Shown here piece after piece: positions 25,673 through 34,234 of a stretch of 56,821 nt of DNA (the first letter of the stretch is position 1; each line of letters starts with the position of its first letter). Under the pieces are notes generated by a model, which was given only the letters and a program-made list of their open reading frames with translations, had not been told where the DNA came from and did not search any database. The stretch is taken from contig NZ_JAMQGO010000015.1 in assembly GCF_023703375.1 (NCBI RefSeq), forward strand, positions 1-56,821. Reading direction: 5' to 3'. The DNA is from Lutimaribacter degradans. GTDB taxonomy: Bacteria > Pseudomonadota > Alphaproteobacteria > Rhodobacterales > Rhodobacteraceae. Made by a program: the position numbers and the translations under genes.

Positions 25673-26613
25673 ACCAGCCACGCCAGCAGCAATGTCAACG
25701 TGAAGGCCGCGCCGACAGTGGCCAGCAACAGCGATAGTGATGCCAGCGCCTGCTGGCCATGGTCCTGCGCGAGGATCGGGTAGATGCCAAGCATCGGCAT
25801 GGCCGCCGACAGCACGACCGCGGTGGCCAGCGCCCCCTCGGGCACAGGCAGGCCAAGCAAAGGCAGGGTGACCAGCGCACCCGCTACAAGCGCCGGATGC
25901 AGCACCAGCTTGGCCAGCGCGATCTGGCTGGCCAAGACCTTGTCACCCGCCACGGGCAGCCCGGCCAGCGAGCCGCCGATCACCACCAACGCCAACGCCG
26001 AGGACGACGCCGCCAGCATATCGAGCGTGCGCAGCACCGGTGCGGGCAAGCCCAGCCCCGACAGCGAAATGGCGAAGCCGGCCAACAGGCCCAGCACCAT
26101 CGGACGCTTCAATAGACCCAGGACCACGCCGCCCAGAACCCGCAGAAACGATCGGTCCTTGCCTGGGCGGGCCAAGTCCATCAACAACAGGCAAAGCGGG
26201 ATCAAAAGGACATTCTCGACCAGGAAATTCAGCGCGAGGATCACCCCCGCCAGGTCGGGAAAGACCAGCAGCATCACCGGAAAGCCCACGTAGCCCGAAT
26301 TGGGGCACGATGCCCCCATCACCGCCACGGCCCGCCGCGCCGGGCCAACCCCCTTGAGCCAGACGAACAGGTAAACCAGCGCGATCGTGGCCAGCCCGCC
26401 AAGCGCGAAAACCCACAGGTAGCCGAGGTTCAGAACCTCGGCCATATCCCGGCGCGCGACGGCGCCACATAACAGCGCGGGCAGCGCAATGTTCAGAACA
26501 TACCGGCCCAGAACATGCATGTCGGCGGTGTTGAACACCGCGAAACGCACCAATCCGAACCCCAGCGCCGCGGCCGCGAAAATGGGAAAGACAATGCCCA
26601 GAACCTCAGGCAT
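25669..26613 (-). CDS. AEC-family (auxin efflux carrier-like) transporter
   Basis: The 314-residue membrane protein has about ten transmembrane segments with the AEC split: [20 protein letters not shown] at the start, a central cytoplasmic segment (DLARPGKDRSFLRVLGGVVL), GLALVVIGGSLAG-like sequence (SALALVVIGGSLAGLP) and a C-terminal NTLPILAQ-type region (LGIYPILAQDHGQQ). Bacterial members transport malate, malonate or other organic acids. The gene overlaps the preceding HD-domain gene by 8 bases, so they are probably co-translated. No substrate can be named. Confidence 0.85.
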   Translation of the reverse strand: MPEVLGIVFPIFAAAALGFGLVRFAVFNTADMHVLGRYVLNIALPALLCGAVARRDMAEVLNLGYLWVFALGGLATIALVYLFVWLKGVGPARRAVAVMGASCPNSGYVGFPVMLLVFPDLAGVILALNFLVENVLLIPLCLLLMDLARPGKDRSFLRVLGGVVLGLLKRPMVLGLLAGFAISLSGLGLPAPVLRTLDMLAASSSALALVVIGGSLAGLPVAGDKVLASQIALAKLVLHPALVAGALVTLPLLGLPVPEGALATAVVLSAAMPMLGIYPILAQDHGQQALASLSLLLATVGAAFTLTLLLAWLV

Positions 26614-27265
26614 CTTCGGCCCAGCCGTCGGCGTCATGCCCGATTTCTACGGCAAGATCGCGGGCGAAACGGCGCATCGTGGCGACCCGCGCCTGCGCCA
26701 TCTCGCGGCCCGTGACGGTGCCCATTTCCTCGGGCAGGCGCAACAGCTTGATTGGCCAGTGATCCAGTGCAAAGGCGCGGTCATCCGGCTTTCGCCCGGC
26801 GGCGAACGGGTCATCCGCATCGTACAACGCACGATCCAGCCCGCCCGCCACGGCAAAAGCGCGCGCGATACCGATCGCCCCCAGCGCATCCAGCCTGTCA
26901 GCATCGCGCAGGATTCTTGCCTCGCGCGTTTCGGGCGGGATACCGGCGGAAAAGCTGTGCGCCCTGATGGCATGCTGGGTGGCGGCGACACGGCCGGGCG
27001 CCATCCCCAGCGCGGCAAGATGCGGTGCCGCCGCCCGCGCCGCAAAACTCGACGCCAGGGCCCGGTCGGGTGCATCCTTGGGCAGGTTCACCAGGTCATG
27101 CATGTAGGCGGCGGCACATAGAACATTCATGTCCGCGCCGCCCTCGGCCCGCGCGATTACAAGCGCATTGGCCCAGACACGATCCAGGTGGGCAAGGTCA
27201 TGCGCGCTGTCCGCGTCCATTTCCGCAACCGCGACGGCGCGCAGGCTGTCGCGCAGTTCGCTCAC
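26606..27265 (-). CDS. HD-domain metal-dependent phosphohydrolase
   Basis: The 219-residue protein contains an HD domain: [20 protein letters not shown] carries the first His, [13 protein letters not shown] the HD pair, and [20 protein letters not shown] the later metal-binding Asp. Such proteins (YedJ/uncharacterised HD group) hydrolyse phosphate esters or nucleotides. I set the start at GTG 27265, which overlaps the aroC stop in a GTGA; the open frame extends further into aroC but would have an unlikely N-terminus. Both this and the following AEC gene overlap their upstream neighbour. Substrate unknown. Confidence 0.8.
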   Translation of the reverse strand: MSELRDSLRAVAVAEMDADSAHDLAHLDRVWANALVIARAEGGADMNVLCAAAYMHDLVNLPKDAPDRALASSFAARAAAPHLAALGMAPGRVAATQHAIRAHSFSAGIPPETREARILRDADRLDALGAIGIARAFAVAGGLDRALYDADDPFAAGRKPDDRAFALDHWPIKLLRLPEEMGTVTGREMAQARVATMRRFARDLAVEIGHDADGWAEDA

Positions 27266-28365
27266 CCGATACGGCCCCGGTTTTCCCCGACATGGCCGCG
27301 ATGCAACAGCAGGTGATCCAGCAGCACGCAGGCCATCATTGCCTCGCCCACCGGAACGGCGCGGATGCCCACGCATGGGTCATGACGACCCTTGGTAACG
27401 ATTTCCGTCGCCTCGCCGGATTTGGTAATGGTCTGGCGCGGTTTCAGGATGGAGCTGGTGGGCTTGACGGCAAAGCGCACGACGACATCCTGCCCGGTGC
27501 TGATCCCGCCCAGGATGCCGCCCGCGTGGTTCGACGAATAGACAGGCTGGCCGTCATTACCCATGAAAATCTCGTCGGCGTTTTCCTCGCCCGTGAGCAT
27601 GGCTGCCGCCATGCCTTCGCCGATCTCCACGCCCTTGACGGCGTTGATGCTCATCATCGCGGCGGCCAGGTCGGTATCGAGCTTGCCATAAACCGGTGCG
27701 CCAAGGCCCGCGGGCACACCACGCGCGACAACCTCGATCATCGCGCCGACCGAGTTGCCGGATTTACGAAGCCCACCCAGGTAGTCCGCCCATTCTTCGG
27801 CCGCCTGTGCATCGGGGCACCAGAACGGGTTTTCGTCGACCTGGCCCATGTCCATTCTGGTGCGGTCGATTCCGTGCGGGCCGACCTGGGTCATGTACCC
27901 GGTGATCTGAAGACCCGGCACCAGGCTTGCCAGCGCCGCGCGCGCAAGCCCGCCCGCCGCCACGCGCGACGCCGTTTCACGCGCCGAAGACCGCCCGCCA
28001 CCGCGATAGTCACGGATTCCGTATTTCTGCCAATAGGTAATATCGGCATGGCCGGGGCGGAATTTCTCGGCGATCTCGGAATAGTCTTTCGACCGCTGGT
28101 CTGTATTCTCGATCATCAACTGCACGGGTGTGCCGGTGGTCTGGCCCTCGAACACGCCCGACAATATCCGCACCTGGTCTGCTTCGCGCCGCTGGGTGGT
28201 GTATTTCGACTGGCCCGGCTTGCGCCGGTCCAGCCAGTGCTGCAACTGCACCTCGTTCACGGCGACCCCCGGGGGCACGCCATCCACCGTGGCGCCCAGT
28301 GCGGGCCCGTGGCTTTCGCCCCAGGTGGTGACACGGAAGATGTGGCCGAACGAGTTGAGCGACAT
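27262..28365 (-). CDS. aroC: Chorismate synthase
   Basis: AroC makes chorismate from 5-enolpyruvylshikimate-3-phosphate using reduced FMN, the last shikimate step. The 367-residue protein has [20 protein letters not shown], the [20 protein letters not shown] signature, [20 protein letters not shown] and [23 protein letters not shown] 28365 follows AAGGATC. Its end overlaps the HD-domain gene. The region between it and thiD (28366-28437) contains a hairpin, AGGCCCGG/CCGGGCCT, at 28391-28417 without a T-run, so partial readthrough from the thiamine genes is possible. Confidence 0.96.
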   Translation of the reverse strand: MSLNSFGHIFRVTTWGESHGPALGATVDGVPPGVAVNEVQLQHWLDRRKPGQSKYTTQRREADQVRILSGVFEGQTTGTPVQLMIENTDQRSKDYSEIAEKFRPGHADITYWQKYGIRDYRGGGRSSARETASRVAAGGLARAALASLVPGLQITGYMTQVGPHGIDRTRMDMGQVDENPFWCPDAQAAEEWADYLGGLRKSGNSVGAMIEVVARGVPAGLGAPVYGKLDTDLAAAMMSINAVKGVEIGEGMAAAMLTGEENADEIFMGNDGQPVYSSNHAGGILGGISTGQDVVVRFAVKPTSSILKPRQTITKSGEATEIVTKGRHDPCVGIRAVPVGEAMMACVLLDHLLLHRGHVGENRGRIG

Positions 28366-28437
28366 GGGGCGGCGATCCTTGGCTGTGGTCAGGCCCGGGT
28401 TACCCGATTGCCGGGCCTCGCGCAATTGTCGGCGATG

Positions 28438-29232
28438 TCACCGCAGCGCGTGAAAATGATCGACCGGGCCGTGCCCGCCACCCACCTGCAACCCGTCCGC
28501 CGCCGCGATGGCGGCATGGATATATTCCTTGGCCGCGCGGGCCGCCGGCAGCGGATCGCCCTTGTGTGCAAGCTGCGTGGCCAGCGCCGAAGACAGGGTG
28601 CACCCCGTGCCGTGAGTGTTGCGGGTGTCGATGCGCGGGCTTTCCAGCCAGTCAGCCCCGTGCGCTGTCAGCAGCAGGTCGGGGCTGTGCCCGCCCGCAA
28701 GGTGCCCGCCTTTCAGCAGCACGGCACGGGGGCCAAGTGCCAACAGGGCCTTGGCTTGCCGCTGCATGTCGTCGCGGTTTTCGGCCTCGGGCTCGTCCAG
28801 CAGGTCCGCCGCCTCGGGCAGGTTCGGGGTGAGGATCGTCGCGATGGGCAACAGCCGGTCACGCAGCGCGGCCACCGCGTCGGCGGCCAGCAGGCGGTCG
28901 CCCCCCTTGGCCACCATGACCGGGTCCAGAACCACGGGCACGTCACGCCCGACCAGCGCGCCGGCAACGGCACCCGTGATTTCGGCGCTGCCCAGCATCC
29001 CGATCTTCACGGCATCGACGCGGATATCGTCGAATACAGCATTGATCTGATCGGCCACGAAATCGGGCGGTATCATCTGGGCCCCGCGCACGCCACGCGT
29101 ATTCTGCACGGTCAACGCGGTGATCGCGGCCATCGCGTACCCGCCATTCGCGCTTATCGCCTTGATATCGGACTGTATTCCGGCCCCGCCCGAAGGGTCT
29201 GAGCCTGCGATGGACAGGATATTGGGGATCAT
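28438..29232 (-). CDS. thiD: Hydroxymethylpyrimidine/phosphomethylpyrimidine kinase
   Basis: ThiD phosphorylates HMP to HMP-P and HMP-PP for thiamine synthesis or salvage. The 264-residue ribokinase-fold protein shows NILSIAGSDPSGGAGIQSDI, ALTVQNTRGV, VLDPVMVAKGGDRLL and the ATP-binding NTHGTGCTLSSALATQLA. ATG 29232 has a strong GGAGGT and overlaps the thiE stop (ATGA). It is third in thiM-thiE-thiD and so under the upstream TPP riboswitch. Confidence 0.95.
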   Translation of the reverse strand: MIPNILSIAGSDPSGGAGIQSDIKAISANGGYAMAAITALTVQNTRGVRGAQMIPPDFVADQINAVFDDIRVDAVKIGMLGSAEITGAVAGALVGRDVPVVLDPVMVAKGGDRLLAADAVAALRDRLLPIATILTPNLPEAADLLDEPEAENRDDMQRQAKALLALGPRAVLLKGGHLAGGHSPDLLLTAHGADWLESPRIDTRNTHGTGCTLSSALATQLAHKGDPLPAARAAKEYIHAAIAAADGLQVGGGHGPVDHFHALR

Positions 29233-29825
29233 GCGTACCTCCATGCGGTAACCAGTTCGCGGGTTGCTGTTTCGGGATCGGGCGCGGACGCGATCGCCGA
29301 CACTACGGCAATGCCAGCGCATCCTGCCTGTTTCAGCGCCGGGATATGGGGCAAACCGACGCCGCCGATGGCCACGGCGGGCACCGCCGATTGCGCAACG
29401 AGGTGAGCCAACCCATCCAGCCCCAGCGGCGCGGCATGGTCGGGTTTCGTGGAAGTTGCATGCACAGGCCCTGCCCCGATCAGGCTGATCGCTCCGGCGG
29501 GCATGGCGGCCAGTTGCGCGGCCGTTTCGATCGACAGGCCCAGGTGCACGCCCGTGCCAAGGGCCACGCGCGCCTGTGCCGGGTCGCCGTCGCCTTGCCC
29601 CATGTGCAGCCCGTCCGCTCCGCTTTCCAGCGCGACCGACAGCCTGTCATTGATGATCAACGGCACACCCGCATCGCGGCAAAGCGGCAACAGGCGGCGG
29701 GCCTGGGCTACCATCTCGGCGTCGGTGGCCGTTTTGTCGCGGATCTGGATCATGCCCGCGCCGCCGACCAAGGCCGCCCGTACCAGCGCATCGTCGCAGC
29801 CATCCGGGGTAACGAAATAGATCAT
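29229..29825 (-). CDS. thiE: Thiamine-phosphate synthase
   Basis: ThiE couples HMP-PP with HET-P to give thiamine phosphate. The 198-residue TIM barrel has GAGMIQIRDKTATDAEMVAQ, PLIINDRLSVALESGADGLH, MGQGDGDPAQAR and GPVHATSTKPDHAAPLGLDG with GGVGLPHIPAL. It is slightly short but intact; length 195-215 is usual. It overlaps thiM upstream and thiD downstream by 4 bases each, which indicates stoichiometric translation of the salvage enzymes. Confidence 0.93.
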   Translation of the reverse strand: MIYFVTPDGCDDALVRAALVGGAGMIQIRDKTATDAEMVAQARRLLPLCRDAGVPLIINDRLSVALESGADGLHMGQGDGDPAQARVALGTGVHLGLSIETAAQLAAMPAGAISLIGAGPVHATSTKPDHAAPLGLDGLAHLVAQSAVPAVAIGGVGLPHIPALKQAGCAGIAVVSAIASAPDPETATRELVTAWRYA

Positions 29826-30610
29826 GCTCGCGTGACCCTTGCGCCTGCTGTTACCTCTTGTGGCGTCAGGGCATACAGCGCATCGAGAAACGCAGGCTGG
29901 AAGCTGCCAGGGCCCGCGGCCTGCGCACCCGCGCGTTCGCCCGCCAACCCGTAATAGGCCAGCGCCGCCACGGTTGCCGATAACGGGCTCTGCCCAACCA
30001 GGAACGCGCCGACGACGCCGGTCAGCGAGCAGCCCATCACGGTGATCCTGGGCATCAGCGCATGGCCGTTATCGACGCGATAGCCTGCTTCCCCGTCCGT
30101 TGCGTAATCCTGAGCCCCGGTCACGGCCACCACGGCGCCGGTGGCACGCGCCAAGTCACGCGCGGCGCCTTCGGCGGCGGTCACGCTGTCGGCGGCATCA
30201 GCACCCTTGCCCGCGGCCTCGGCCCCGGCCAGCGCCAGAATCTCGGACGCGTTGCCGCGAATGACCGTCGGCTTCAACGCCAACAGCCGCGCGCCCGCAT
30301 CGCGGCGCATCGCGGTTGCACCGACCGCGACGGGGTCAAGCGCCCAAGGGGTGCCGGTATCGTGAGCGACCTGCGCTGCCGCCTCCATCCCGCGCAGCCA
30401 ATGGGGGCTGAGCGTGCCGATATTCACCGTCAGCGCCTGCGCGATCCGGGCAAATTCGCCTGCTTCGCCGGCATCATGCACCATGGCCGGTGACGCGCCC
30501 GCCGCCAGCAAGACGTTGGCCATGACATTCATGGCGACGTAATTGGTGATGTTCTGCACCAAGGGCGCGTTGGCCCGCATCGTTTCAAGGTAAGCGCCAC
30601 ACTCTTTCAT
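29822..30610 (-). CDS. thiM: Hydroxyethylthiazole kinase
   Basis: ThiM phosphorylates 5-hydroxyethyl-4-methylthiazole, a salvage step. The 262-residue ribokinase-like protein has NAPLVQNITNYVAMNVMANV, LLAAGASPAMVHDAGEAGEF, NIGTLS, PWALDPVAVGAT, VIRGNASEILALAGAE and MGCSLTGVVGAFLV with the catalytic-loop Cys. ATG 30610 was chosen because AAAGGA lies 8 bases upstream; that site is part of a hairpin just beyond a TPP riboswitch. It heads thiM-thiE-thiD and diverges from the thiamine transporter genes. Confidence 0.94.
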   Translation of the reverse strand: MKECGAYLETMRANAPLVQNITNYVAMNVMANVLLAAGASPAMVHDAGEAGEFARIAQALTVNIGTLSPHWLRGMEAAAQVAHDTGTPWALDPVAVGATAMRRDAGARLLALKPTVIRGNASEILALAGAEAAGKGADAADSVTAAEGAARDLARATGAVVAVTGAQDYATDGEAGYRVDNGHALMPRITVMGCSLTGVVGAFLVGQSPLSATVAALAYYGLAGERAGAQAAGPGSFQPAFLDALYALTPQEVTAGARVTRA

Positions 30611-30613
30611 TGT

Positions 30614-30637
30614 CCGTCCTTTCATGGCGCAGGACGG
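30614..30637 (-). promoter_or_regulatory. Hairpin masking the thiM ribosome binding site
   Basis: On the minus transcript CCGTCCT (30637-30631) can pair with AGGACGG (30620-30614) across a 10-base loop. AGGACGG contains the thiM Shine-Dalgarno sequence, and the stem can extend by a G-U and a G-C pair. It lies directly between the TPP aptamer and the start codon, so it is the likely expression platform. A second hairpin, CGCCCG/CGGGCG at about 30640-30654, separates it from the aptamer. Confidence 0.6.
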
Positions 30638-30657
30638 GCCGCCCGAACCGGGCGCAA

Positions 30658-30746
30658 CCACGACTTCCTCCGCCAGCATGATCTGGTTCAGGTTCAAAGG
30701 GTTCATCTCAGCCCCGCGTAATCGGGGGCGCCCCTGTCGTGAGAGC
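30658..30746 (-). promoter_or_regulatory. TPP riboswitch (THI element) upstream of thiM-thiE-thiD
   Basis: The minus strand carries the TPP aptamer consensus: CAGGGGCGCCCC, then GGGCTGAGAT, AACCCTTTGAACCTGA, an ATCATGCTGG helix and GCGGAGGAAG. The CTGAGA and TGAACCTGAT-like blocks are the pyrimidine- and pyrophosphate-binding cores. TPP binding should lower expression of the salvage operon. A second TPP aptamer faces the other way about 70 bases off. Confidence 0.92.
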
Positions 30747-30816
30747 AAGGTAAACCGATTCCCGCGCCGGTCACCACCCCTTGAACTGGCCAAGGCGAAA
30801 CATTACCGTCAGACCC

Positions 30817-30904
30817 ACCTCGGGGTGCCCTGCGAACAGGGGCTGAGATGCGTTTCCGCGAACCCGTTGAACCTGAACCGGCTAACACCGGCGGAGGGAA
30901 GGTT
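30817..30904 (+). promoter_or_regulatory. TPP riboswitch (THI element) upstream of thiB-thiP-thiQ
   Basis: The plus strand shows ACCTCGGGGTGCCC, AGGGGCTGAGATG, AACCCGTTGAACCTGAACC, GGCTAACACCGGC and GGAGGGAAGGT, the complete TPP aptamer layout with closing P1 pairing. It precedes the thiamine transporter genes. Confidence 0.93.
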
Positions 30905-30909
30905 TGGAT

Positions 30910-30954
30910 CATCCTCCAAGGCTTTCACCCCGTCCGAAGCTGACAACGAGGATG
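30910..30954 (+). promoter_or_regulatory. Anti-Shine-Dalgarno pairing upstream of thiB
   Basis: CATCCTC at 30910-30916, right after the aptamer, is the exact complement of GAGGATG at 30948-30954, which includes the thiB ribosome binding site. This 7-bp helix would hide the site and makes translational control likely. Confidence 0.55.
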
Positions 30955-30956
30955 CC

Positions 30957-31940
30957 ATGCACCACCTGATGCTCGCCAGCACACTGATCGCAACCGCCAC
31001 GATGGCCAGCGCGCAGGACCGCCCGGTTCTGACAGTCTATACCTATGACAGCTTCGTGTCGGGTTGGGGCCCTGGCCCGCAGATCGAACAGGCGTTCGAG
31101 GCAGAATGCGGCTGCGACCTGCAATTCGTGGGGGCGGGCGACGGTGCCGCGCTGTTGTCGCGCCTGCGGTTGGAAGGCGCAAGAACCAAGGCCGACATCG
31201 TTCTCGGCCTCGACACCAACCTGATGACCGCCGCGCGTGACACCGGGTTGTTCGATCCGCATGGAATAACGGCCGCCTTCGACATGCCGGTGGAATGGGA
31301 TGATGACACCTTCCTGCCCTTTGACTGGGGATATTTCGCCTTCGTGGCAAATGCCGATTTCGACGCCCCCGGCGATTTTCGCGCGCTAGGGCAAAGCGAC
31401 ACCAGCATCGTCATCCAGGATCCGCGCAGTTCGACCCCCGGGTTGGGCTTGGTGATGTGGGTAAAATCGGCCTATGGCGACCAGGCCGCTGAAATCTGGG
31501 AGGGGCTTTCCGACAACATCGTTACGGTCACCCCCGGTTGGTCCGAGGCTTATGGCCTGTTCCTGGAGGGCGAGGCCGACATGGTTCTGTCGTACACCAC
31601 ATCGCCTGCCTATCACCTGATTGCCGAAGACGATTCCGGCAAGAAGGCGGTGCCGATGTCCGAAGGGCATTACATGCAGGTCGAGGTTGCTGCCAAGTTG
31701 GCCGGAACCGACCAAGCAGAATTGGCCGACCAGTTTTTGGAGTTCATGTTGACCGATGCGTTCCAGGGCGTGATCCCCACGACCAACTGGATGTATCCCG
31801 CCAAAACGCCCGCCGACGGGCTGCCAGACGGGTTCGACACGCTGATTACACCGGAAACAGCACTGCTGCTCGATGCGGACAAGGCCGCGGCCCTGCGTGA
31901 CCAGGCGATTGCCGAGTGGCAAGCAGCGCTGGCCCGCTGA
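30957..31940 (+). CDS. thiB: Thiamine ABC transporter, periplasmic binding protein
   Basis: ThiB captures thiamine or its phosphates in the periplasm for ThiPQ. The 327-residue protein has a short signal peptide (ending TMASA), the mature start LTVYTYDSFVSGWGPGPQIE, then AFEAECGCDLQFVGAGDGAA, KADIVLGLDTNLM and QDPRSSTPGLGL. These match the family that includes thiamine-binding TbpA. ATG 30957 follows GAGGA; this site lies in the riboswitch expression platform. It begins the thiB-thiP-thiQ operon. Confidence 0.93.
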   Translation: MHHLMLASTLIATATMASAQDRPVLTVYTYDSFVSGWGPGPQIEQAFEAECGCDLQFVGAGDGAALLSRLRLEGARTKADIVLGLDTNLMTAARDTGLFDPHGITAAFDMPVEWDDDTFLPFDWGYFAFVANADFDAPGDFRALGQSDTSIVIQDPRSSTPGLGLVMWVKSAYGDQAAEIWEGLSDNIVTVTPGWSEAYGLFLEGEADMVLSYTTSPAYHLIAEDDSGKKAVPMSEGHYMQVEVAAKLAGTDQAELADQFLEFMLTDAFQGVIPTTNWMYPAKTPADGLPDGFDTLITPETALLLDADKAAALRDQAIAEWQAALAR

Positions 31941-31941
31941 G

Positions 31942-33489
31942 GTGAGGGGCGGCACACCATTGCCGCTTTGGCCCGGCCGGATGGCCGGGCTTTTGCTTTT
32001 GCTGTTCCTTCTGGGGCCGCTGGCGGCGGTGGCATGGCGCGCCGGCGGGGGCGGTTGGCCAGGCCCGGCAGACATGGAGGCCCTGCGCTTCACGGTGGTG
32101 CAGGCGGTTCTGTCAGCCCTTTTATCGGTCGTGTTGGCGGTGCCTTTGGCGCGCGCGCTGGCGCGGCGGCGCTTTCCCGGGCGCGGGGCGTTGATCACGC
32201 TGTTGGGCGCGCCCTTCATCCTGCCGGTGATCGTGGCAGTTCTTGGCCTATTGGCGGTGTTCGGGCGCGGCGGCATCGTGAACGATACGCTGGCATTTCT
32301 GGATCTGCCGCGCGTGCAGATCTATGGTCTGCACGGGGTTGTGCTGGCGCATGTGTTCTTCAACCTGCCGCTGGCGACGCGGATGATTTTGCAGGGCTGG
32401 CAGGCCATCCCGGCCGAGCGGTTTCGCCTGGCCGCCAGTTTGGGCATGACCCCCGGCACGGTACTGCGCGTACTGGAACGGCCGATGCTGCGCGAGGTGC
32501 TGCCGGGGGCGACGCTTATCGTCTTTGCGCTGTGCCTTTCCAGCTTTGCGGTGGCGCTGACCCTTGGTGGCGGACCACGTGCCACGACGCTGGAGCTTGC
32601 GATCTACCAGGCGTTTCATTTCGATTTCGACCTGGGCCGCGCGGCGGTGCTTGCGGTCATGCAGATGGGGCTTGTGATGGCGGCAGCCGCGCTTGCGTTA
32701 CGCGCGGGCGGGGTGACCGGGTTTGGCGCGGGGCTGGACCGTGTCCACCGCCGGTGGGAGGCAGAAATCCCCCTGTTGCGCGCGCAGGATGCGGCGTTGA
32801 TCTTTCTCGGTGCGCTGTTCCTGCTGACTCCGCTTGCAGCGATCGGTTGGCGTGGAGTGGCCGGCCTTTCCGAGATGCCGGCCCAGGTTTGGCGCGCCGC
32901 CGGCGTATCGCTGGGCGTTGCGCTGACAGCAACGGCACTATGCCTGGTGATGGCGCTTTCGCTTGCCGCGATTGCCCTGCGCCATGGCTGGGTTGAGGGG
33001 GTGGGCCTGCTGGGCCTGGCAATTTCACCGCTGGTGATCGGCACCGGGTTGTTCCTGCTGGTCAATCCCTGGATCGACCCGGCGCGCCTTGCGCTGGGGG
33101 TGACGGCAGTTGTGAACGCGGTGATGGCCCTGCCTTTTGCCATGCGGGTGATCTTGCCGCGCCTGCGCGAGGTCGAGGCCACCCATGGCCGGCTGGCCAC
33201 CTCGCTGGGGATGGTGGGCATCGCCAGGTTGCGATGGCTGATCCTGCCGCGTCTGCGCACCGTTCTGGGCTTTGCCGCCGGGCTTACCGCCGCGCTGGCG
33301 ATGGGAGACCTGGGGGTGATCGCGTTGTTCGCCGATGCCGACAACGCCACGCTTCCTCTACAGATCCTGCGCCTTATGGGGGCCTATCAAATGCAGGCGG
33401 CAGCGGGCGCGGGCCTGCTGCTGCTGGTCCTCAGCCTGTCGCTGTTCTGGTTGTTCGACCGTGGGGGGCGCCACCATGCTGCGGTTTGA
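31942..33489 (+). CDS. thiP: Thiamine ABC transporter permease
   Basis: The roughly 515-residue inner-membrane protein is a fused two-module permease with about twelve membrane segments. Each half carries the ABC cytoplasmic loop: QGWQAIPAERFRLAASLGMT and RLREVEATHGRLATSLGMVG (EAA-type motifs contacting ThiQ). The N-terminal LLLLFLLGPLAAVAW is the first membrane helix. The start is uncertain: GTG 31942 directly follows the thiB stop, TTG 31960 has GAGGGG at suitable distance, and ATG 31981 is within the first helix region. It overlaps thiQ by 14 bases. Confidence 0.9.
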   Translation: MRGGTPLPLWPGRMAGLLLLLFLLGPLAAVAWRAGGGGWPGPADMEALRFTVVQAVLSALLSVVLAVPLARALARRRFPGRGALITLLGAPFILPVIVAVLGLLAVFGRGGIVNDTLAFLDLPRVQIYGLHGVVLAHVFFNLPLATRMILQGWQAIPAERFRLAASLGMTPGTVLRVLERPMLREVLPGATLIVFALCLSSFAVALTLGGGPRATTLELAIYQAFHFDFDLGRAAVLAVMQMGLVMAAAALALRAGGVTGFGAGLDRVHRRWEAEIPLLRAQDAALIFLGALFLLTPLAAIGWRGVAGLSEMPAQVWRAAGVSLGVALTATALCLVMALSLAAIALRHGWVEGVGLLGLAISPLVIGTGLFLLVNPWIDPARLALGVTAVVNAVMALPFAMRVILPRLREVEATHGRLATSLGMVGIARLRWLILPRLRTVLGFAAGLTAALAMGDLGVIALFADADNATLPLQILRLMGAYQMQAAAGAGLLLLVLSLSLFWLFDRGGRHHAAV

Positions 33490-34171
33490 CGACGTTCGGA
33501 TCGTTCAGGGCGATTTCACCCTGCGCGCCGATATGGCGGTGGATGCCGGTGCGCGCGTCGCGGTTATCGGCCCCAGCGGGTCGGGCAAATCGACCCTGCT
33601 GAACGCGTTGGCGGGGTTCCTGCCATTGGCCGGGGGCCGCATCGGTTGGCACGGCACGGATATAAGCCTTGCCGCCCCTGCCTTGCGGCCGGTGGCCATG
33701 CTGTTTCAGGATAACAACCTGTTCCCGCACCTGACCGTGGCACAGAATGTCGGGCTGGGCCTGCGCCCCGACCTGCGCCTGAATTCGACAGAACGCGCGC
33801 AGGTCGATGCGGCGCTGGAGAGCGTGGGCCTGGCAGGCATGGGCGCGCGGCGCCCCGGCCAATTGTCTGGCGGGCAACAAGGGCGCGCGGCACTTGCGCG
33901 CGTTCTGGTTCAGAAGAAGCCGATGATCCTGCTGGATGAACCTTTTGCCGCGCTGGGGCCTGCGTTGAAGGCCGAAATGCTTGACCTTGTGTCCCGGGTT
34001 CTGGACGAGACAGGCGCGACCCTGCTCATGGTCAGCCACGATCCGGGTGATGCGCGCCGCATCTGCCCCCAGACCATCGTGGTGGATGCGGGCCGCGCCG
34101 AAGCGCCTGTCGATACCATCACCTTGTTGGACAACCCTCCGCCCGGTCTGCGCGCCTACCTGGGCGGCTGA
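33476..34171 (+). CDS. thiQ: Thiamine ABC transporter ATP-binding protein
   Basis: ThiQ powers the thiamine importer. The 231-residue ATPase has Walker A GPSGSGKST, Q-loop FQDNNLFPHLTVAQNV, the signature LSGGQQGRAALAR, Walker B MILLDEPFAAL and the switch His in MVSHDPGDARRI. ATG 33476 lies after GGGGGG, inside the end of thiP, so translation is coupled. The gene ends the operon and faces petC. Confidence 0.95.
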   Translation: MLRFDDVRIVQGDFTLRADMAVDAGARVAVIGPSGSGKSTLLNALAGFLPLAGGRIGWHGTDISLAAPALRPVAMLFQDNNLFPHLTVAQNVGLGLRPDLRLNSTERAQVDAALESVGLAGMGARRPGQLSGGQQGRAALARVLVQKKPMILLDEPFAALGPALKAEMLDLVSRVLDETGATLLMVSHDPGDARRICPQTIVVDAGRAEAPVDTITLLDNPPPGLRAYLGG

Positions 34172-34181
34172 GGCCGAAATG

Positions 34182-34209
34182 AAAAAACCCCGCGCCGAAG
34201 CGCGGGGTT
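34182..34209 (-). terminator. Rho-independent terminator of petABC
   Basis: On the minus strand a 9-bp stem (AACCCCGCG with CGCGGGGTT) and loop CTTCGG are followed by TTTT. It lies 26 bases after the petC stop. The plus strand lacks a T-run, so thiQ may terminate here only weakly. Confidence 0.85.
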
Positions 34210-34234
34210 CGTCGTTTATCAATCGGGCCAGGGG

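Noticed and set aside
27025..29202. Long open frame (about 725 codons) opposite aroC and thiD
   Set aside because: Antisense to two well-defined genes; the sequence is a His/Arg/Gly-rich shadow typical of GC-rich DNA.
30957..31940. thiB as an Fe(III)- or polyamine-type binding protein
   Set aside because: The TPP riboswitch, the ThiP/ThiQ partners and the LTVYTYDSF start favour thiamine binding.
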